64,000 bases of DNA, from positions 310,001-374,000 of the forward strand of contig NZ_JAGYWA010000001.1 of the NCBI RefSeq assembly GCF_018383905.1, read 5' to 3'. Origin of the DNA: Flavobacterium branchiicola. Its GTDB lineage: Bacteria > Bacteroidota > Bacteroidia > Flavobacteriales > Flavobacteriaceae. This document shows positions 60,214-64,000 of the stretch, one piece after another. The notes under the pieces are model-generated. The model did no database searches. It was not told where the DNA came from and saw only the letters and a program-made list of their open reading frames with translations. The translations under genes and the position numbers were made by a program. Position 1 is the stretch's first letter, and every line of letters begins with the position of its first letter.

Positions 60214-60957
60214 TTAATATTGATTTTGGGTATTTTCTCCATTTGCAATAGCCTTTGCAGCCGAAGTTCCGATGCGTTTAACTCCTAAACGAATCATTTC
60301 TATTGCTTCTTCATACGAGCGAACTCCACCAGCCGCTTTAACCGATAAAGGAGATGCGTTTTCTAACATTATAATTATTGCAGGAACAGTTGCTCCATTT
60401 GGCAAATCATTTTCAGTTTTAAAAAATCCTGTTGATGATTTTACAAAAACTGATGCGTAATCCTCTTCTTTAAAATTAGATATGACTACATTTTTAATCA
60501 ACACCGAAAGCTGTATAATTTCTTTTTCGGTGAGAGCTGCTATTTCAATAATCCATTTTACAGTTTTATTGTGTGCCAAACCTATTTGTGTACCTATTAA
60601 GATCTCTTTTTTTACCAGCTCAAGATTTCCATTTTTAAAAGCTTCATAATTACAGACAAAATCCAAATCATCTGCACCATTTAAAATAGCTTCATTTGCT
60701 TCTTTAATTTTTTCTTCCAATTCTGATTTACCTTCCGGAAAATCAATAACAGTACCGATGAGCAGACTTGAATTGGCATCTACTATCATTTCTTTAGCCA
60801 AAGAAACAAATTCAGGTCTTATCATTATCAATTTGAAGCCTTCTGTTATCGCCTCTTCAATTGCATTTTTTACAACAACCAAATTCTCTGCATCCGAAAT
60901 TCCCGCCTGGGAAGCCGTCTTCAGATAAGTGGAATCAAGATATTGCTTTACGTTCAT
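60214..60957 (-). CDS. deoC: Deoxyribose-phosphate aldolase
   Basis: 247-residue TIM-barrel aldolase that splits 2-deoxyribose-5-phosphate into glyceraldehyde-3-phosphate and acetaldehyde. The Schiff-base lysine lies in SVFVKSSTGF, with LDSTYL at the N-terminus and VKAAGGVRSYEEA near the end. It directly abuts remB. Its promoter element TATTTTTG is at 60984-60991. No other nucleoside-catabolism genes are nearby. Confidence 0.95.
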   Translation of the reverse strand: MNVKQYLDSTYLKTASQAGISDAENLVVVKNAIEEAITEGFKLIMIRPEFVSLAKEMIVDANSSLLIGTVIDFPEGKSELEEKIKEANEAILNGADDLDFVCNYEAFKNGNLELVKKEILIGTQIGLAHNKTVKWIIEIAALTEKEIIQLSVLIKNVVISNFKEEDYASVFVKSSTGFFKTENDLPNGATVPAIIIMLENASPLSVKAAGGVRSYEEAIEMIRLGVKRIGTSAAKAIANGENTQNQY

Positions 60958-60983
60958 GAGTTTTAAAATTCACAGAGTTGCGA

Positions 60984-60991
60984 CAAAAATA
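60984..60991 (-). promoter_or_regulatory. -7 element of deoC-remB
   Basis: TATTTTTG on the minus strand is an exact match 26 bases before the deoC ATG. Confidence 0.6.
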
Positions 60992-61041
60992 CATTTAAAA
61001 TTGAGAAAAAAAACAATCTTTTAGAGCTTGATTTTAAGGCA

Positions 61042-61068
61042 ATAAAAAACCCACCGAAGTGGGTAATC
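61042..61068 (-). terminator. Terminator of the gcvH-vanZ unit
   Basis: ACCCAC (61049-61054) and GTGGGT (61059-61064) close on a TTCG tetraloop on the minus strand, followed by six T. It lies 11 bases after the vanZ stop. Confidence 0.92.
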
Positions 61069-61074
61069 TTATTC

Positions 61075-61458
61075 TTATATTTTATCGATTTGTTTTTTAA
61101 AAGCTATTGCCGTAAAAACGCCGACTGTAGCACCAATTGTATTTGCTAAAACATCTGACACATCCGAAGCTCGTGTAACTGTAAAAATACTTTGCAAAAT
61201 CTCTATTGTGATGCCAAAAAAAACAGAAAAAATAAATGCTATTAAATAGGCTTTATAATCATCTGTCGTTTTTCCTTTAAGTTCTTTTTTGAAAAACAAA
61301 ATCCATGAAAGTGTAAATCCAAAATGAAAACAAAAATGTACAATCTTATCTATACTTGGAAAATTTACTACTGGTATATTACTTGAATCTGTAAGACAAA
61401 AATAAGCAATTATACCTGAGCAGATAATTGCCCAAAGTAAAAGAAGTTGTTTAGGCAC
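61075..61458 (-). CDS. VanZ-family membrane protein
   Basis: 127 residues from the GTG at 61458, which overlaps the gcvH stop by 8 bases. A longer frame from 61512 overlaps gcvH by 62 bases and lacks support. Four hydrophobic segments, with [21 protein letters not shown] and [19 protein letters not shown] typical of VanZ-like proteins. Function is unknown; the vancomycin/teicoplanin link applies only to the founding member. Co-transcribed with gcvH by overlap. Confidence 0.83.
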   Translation of the reverse strand: MPKQLLLLWAIICSGIIAYFCLTDSSNIPVVNFPSIDKIVHFCFHFGFTLSWILFFKKELKGKTTDDYKAYLIAFIFSVFFGITIEILQSIFTVTRASDVSDVLANTIGATVGVFTAIAFKKQIDKI

Positions 61459-61831
61459 CGATAAGTTGTTTGTAAGCTTCGTCAGATAATAAAGAATCAA
61501 TCTCTGATGCATCAGCGATTTTGATTTTGATCATCCATCCATCTCCGTAAGGATCAGAATTTACTGTTTCTGGAGCGCTTTCTAAACTATCATTAAAAGC
61601 AATGATTTCTCCAGTTAATGGCAAAAACAAATCCGAAACTGTTTTTACTGCTTCAACAGTTCCAAAAACTTCATCTTTATCAAGTGTCTGATCTAAAGTT
61701 TCCACCTCAACATATACGATATCTCCTAATTCTTTTTGAGCGAAATGCGTAATTCCTACTGTAGCTACATCTCCTTCGATGCTAATCCACTCATGATCTT
61801 TTGTGTACTTTAAATTTGCTGGTATGCTCAT
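61451..61831 (-). CDS. gcvH: Glycine cleavage system H protein
   Basis: 126 residues. The lipoyl-lysine is Lys63 in [11 protein letters not shown], preceded by the strand [19 protein letters not shown] and followed by [11 protein letters not shown]. GcvH carries the aminomethyl group between P, T and L proteins. The usual partner genes are not in the window; it sits between sprA and vanZ, an arrangement conserved with the gliding genes rather than with glycine metabolism. Confidence 0.96.
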   Translation of the reverse strand: MSIPANLKYTKDHEWISIEGDVATVGITHFAQKELGDIVYVEVETLDQTLDKDEVFGTVEAVKTVSDLFLPLTGEIIAFNDSLESAPETVNSDPYGDGWMIKIKIADASEIDSLLSDEAYKQLIGA

Positions 61832-61871
61832 AATTGTGTGTTTGAAAATTGATAATTTAATAATTTAGTCA

Positions 61872-61879
61872 CAAATGTA
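61872..61879 (-). promoter_or_regulatory. -7 element of gcvH
   Basis: TACATTTG on the minus strand lies 40 bases before the gcvH ATG, in the spacer after sprA. Confidence 0.55.
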
Positions 61880-61916
61880 ATAATCTTCTAATAAAATTTG
61901 GTTTACAAACTCAAAT

Positions 61917-64000
61917 TTAATTTCCAAAATTGTAACGAAGTGTAAATCCTGATCTAATATTAGTTAACGGGAATGATGTCGATATTACCGCTTTTGAGAA
62001 CGAATGATCGTAATAAAATATAGCCGTAAGGTTTTTACTAAAGGCATAATCGGCCGTAAGTTTCAATGTCCATATATTTTGACCTGCCGCTAATTGATTG
62101 TTATCATAATCTAAATAACGTACCAAAGTCTGGTTATTTCTATACGAAAAGTCCGCTTTAATGTTGATGTCACTTTTTATAATTCCAGTTGGACTATCTG
62201 CCAGTTTAGACGAGAATATAACATCTTTAAAACGATAACCCATCCCTATTAAATACTCAACACCTTTTACTTCTGTCAACAAATTATTATCAAAACTCAT
62301 CGATAATGCTCTGTCTTTTTTAATCTCACTTAACAAACGCAATGAACCTTTTAACTCAAAATCTACACGAATAAGAGGGCTAAATTGCTCTACTAAATTG
62401 ACATTTGACATGATTGTCTTGTTAAAGAAATTGGTGTTTAAATCTTGCCCTGCAGGATTTTCATTGTAATCAAAATTAGATCTAAACTGGTTGATCGTAT
62501 AAGATGCTCTATAATTATGTTGCAAAGAAAAACGTTTAAATCTGTCTTTAAAATACTTGTAGCGCATTAAACCATTATACTTGATACTCCAGTTTGGAAT
62601 AGGGAAACTTCTAAAAATATCCGTTGAACTACTTGATGCATTACTTCCTGTGTAGGCCGCCAAAAACGAAGGCAGTAAAACAGCCTGATTGCTTTTGGTA
62701 AAACCAATCGGATACCCAACATTTGACGAATAAATTGCATAATTAGCATCGCCTTCTGCCGGAATAGGGTTATTTGCATCTCCATATCTTGGTATAGGAA
62801 CTCCTGCCCCATAATGATCTTCGGCCAGACGATTTGCAATCGTTAATCGATTATTTCTAAAATCATCGAATGCGGCGGATTGTGTCTCATCACTAGTTGA
62901 AAAAGCAGTCTTTATTAAAACAGTCGAGATCGAAAACATTCCATAATTGTAAGGCGATAACGGCTGATACTCTCCATCGATAACACTATATTGTTCTGAT
63001 GAATTTTTAGAATATGCGCGATCCATTGCCAGATCAATTTTCAAATCAGGAAGTAAATCAATATTTGCCGTGATCTTCAAAAGTTCGTTTTGGACCTGTG
63101 TAAAGTTCTGATTGAAATTTTCATAATTTGTCAACCAGCCATTTTTTGCAGCTTCATAACGCACATCATCCTGGCTTCCAAAAATAAATCCTAAACTTGG
63201 TTTTGCTGTCCCTAAGAAACCAACGCTTGGCGTGTATCCAGGTAATACGGTTCCGCTATTTTTAGTATAATTAACCTGAATATTTTTAATACTTGTCAAA
63301 ACACCAATCATTCCATCATAAAACGGACTATTACTTACAACAGGTTTAGCAGTGTTCACCACTTTTTCACCTGGTTTAGGCGGCGCTGCCGGCTTCGGTT
63401 TTGCTGTTTTCTTTCCTCCCGGTGTTAAACCTAAATATTTATAAAGCATATTCATATTTAACGTTGTTGTAAACGTATTTGAATTTGCATTCTGAATAGT
63501 ATTTCCAAGATTATACTCCGTTCCGCTTTCATCAACAAACTGAGACAAAGCAGTCGAAGAACGTTGCCAGCTGTAATCTGCAGTATAAGAATAACTCGCT
63601 TTAATAAAACTAAAAATTGGCAGTTTATTAATTGGAATATCCCAGTTTAAAACTAACTGCTGCACATGCTGATTTGGGGTTCCGATATCCCAATAACTAT
63701 CCCAGATATTAAAATCTTCCTTAGGCGTATTATCTGCATTCAGATAATTTTTTACAATATTATTTGATGCTGCAGTATAATTTATTTTTACTGATTTTGT
63801 CAAATTATATCCAAAACCGTATTGATAATTAAAGGCAAAATTACGTCTGTACAATGGATCTAAACCAATTCCTTCTACCTCAACCAATCGATATTGCTGA
63901 CGATTACTTTGTCTTAAAATATTTGTATTGAAAGAAATATTTGAAGGCAAATAATTAAAGTTGAAATCGCTTAGTAATTTCCAATACTCGCTTTTCTTCA
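61917..64000 (-). CDS. sprA: Cell-surface protein SprA, C-terminal part
   Basis: 694 codons of the C-terminus; the frame stays open to the window edge, so the start lies beyond. SprA is the very large (about 2,400 residues) outer-membrane barrel that forms the type IX secretion translocon and is needed for gliding. Recognisable parts are YWKLLSDFNFNYLPSNISF at the edge, YRRNFAFNYQYGFGYNLTKSVKINYTA, and the terminal strand FTLRYNFGN. A Pro/Ala/Lys-rich loop lies near 63360-63420. Downstream gcvH, vanZ, deoC and remB follow the same strand. Confidence 0.9.
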   Translation of the reverse strand, partial: KKSEYWKLLSDFNFNYLPSNISFNTNILRQSNRQQYRLVEVEGIGLDPLYRRNFAFNYQYGFGYNLTKSVKINYTAASNNIVKNYLNADNTPKEDFNIWDSYWDIGTPNQHVQQLVLNWDIPINKLPIFSFIKASYSYTADYSWQRSSTALSQFVDESGTEYNLGNTIQNANSNTFTTTLNMNMLYKYLGLTPGGKKTAKPKPAAPPKPGEKVVNTAKPVVSNSPFYDGMIGVLTSIKNIQVNYTKNSGTVLPGYTPSVGFLGTAKPSLGFIFGSQDDVRYEAAKNGWLTNYENFNQNFTQVQNELLKITANIDLLPDLKIDLAMDRAYSKNSSEQYSVIDGEYQPLSPYNYGMFSISTVLIKTAFSTSDETQSAAFDDFRNNRLTIANRLAEDHYGAGVPIPRYGDANNPIPAEGDANYAIYSSNVGYPIGFTKSNQAVLLPSFLAAYTGSNASSSSTDIFRSFPIPNWSIKYNGLMRYKYFKDRFKRFSLQHNYRASYTINQFRSNFDYNENPAGQDLNTNFFNKTIMSNVNLVEQFSPLIRVDFELKGSLRLLSEIKKDRALSMSFDNNLLTEVKGVEYLIGMGYRFKDVIFSSKLADSPTGIIKSDINIKADFSYRNNQTLVRYLDYDNNQLAAGQNIWTLKLTADYAFSKNLTAIFYYDHSFSKAVISTSFPLTNIRSGFTLRYNFGN

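Overview
The window is chromosomal DNA of a Flavobacterium or close relative (Bacteroidota, Flavobacteriaceae). Evidence: AT-rich DNA; many TAnnTTTG-type -7 promoter elements; families typical of the phylum (DUF4249, DUF4270, DUF4403, DUF4907, DUF6089, DUF6268, PorP/SprF); and a right edge carrying gliding/type IX secretion genes (sprA C-terminus, remB) with gcvH, vanZ and deoC between them. I saw no tRNA, rRNA, CRISPR array, insertion sequence or prophage.

Layout. 1-3180: 3' part of a GH3-family gene, a Crp/Fnr regulator, a ketopantoate-reductase-like gene, then a repeat-rich convergent spacer. 3181-9309: serB; an array of six small VOC and SRPBCC genes divergent from a GlxA/AraC regulator; a murein L,D-transpeptidase-like lipoprotein. 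9422-13163: tig, clpP and clpX (protein folding and proteolysis). 13280-20832: a small membrane protein, an alpha/beta hydrolase, two tandem paralogous lipoproteins, and a DUF4249 lipoprotein with its TonB-dependent receptor. 20907-31189: a DUF1016 nuclease, pdxJ, a CBS protein, nadK, DUF6089, uppS, bamA, two Skp/OmpH genes and murI, i.e. envelope biogenesis. 31194-33755: an outer-membrane protein plus a DUF4270 lipoprotein. 33986-38143: DUF6268 barrel, Kelch lipoprotein, DUF4907 lipoprotein, LytS-type kinase and LytTR regulator, probably one surface-sensing module. 38279-43012: gamma carbonic anhydrase, PorP/SprF, NifU-type Fe-S scaffold, a structured RNA leading into a 90-residue gene, a LEA-like protein and an MscS channel. 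43021-51108 (minus): ABC efflux operon (ATPase, two permeases, two adaptors, TolC) ending in a small membrane protein and tsaB. 51285-57910: DUF4403 lipoprotein; cytochrome oxidase assembly and subunit genes (cyoE, two subunit III, subunit IV, SCO and SCO-like, DUF420). 58069-64000: remB, deoC, vanZ, gcvH, sprA.

Most striking for follow-up is the RNA at 41050-41191. Its 5' end lies at the expected start of a good promoter. It folds into a 12-bp plus 8-bp closing stem with two internal hairpins and a 10-bp pseudoknot. One stem strand can instead pair with the start codon of the next gene, which suggests a cis-acting switch. Other points: a terminator-like hairpin between the promoter and start codon of mscS; the five-gene Kelch/DUF4907/LytS/LytTR module; a perfect 30-bp inverted repeat; a two-copy intergenic element with a compensated hairpin; and at least eight intergenic tracts built of short reiterated words. 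All functional statements come from reading sequence and family knowledge; no search was run.
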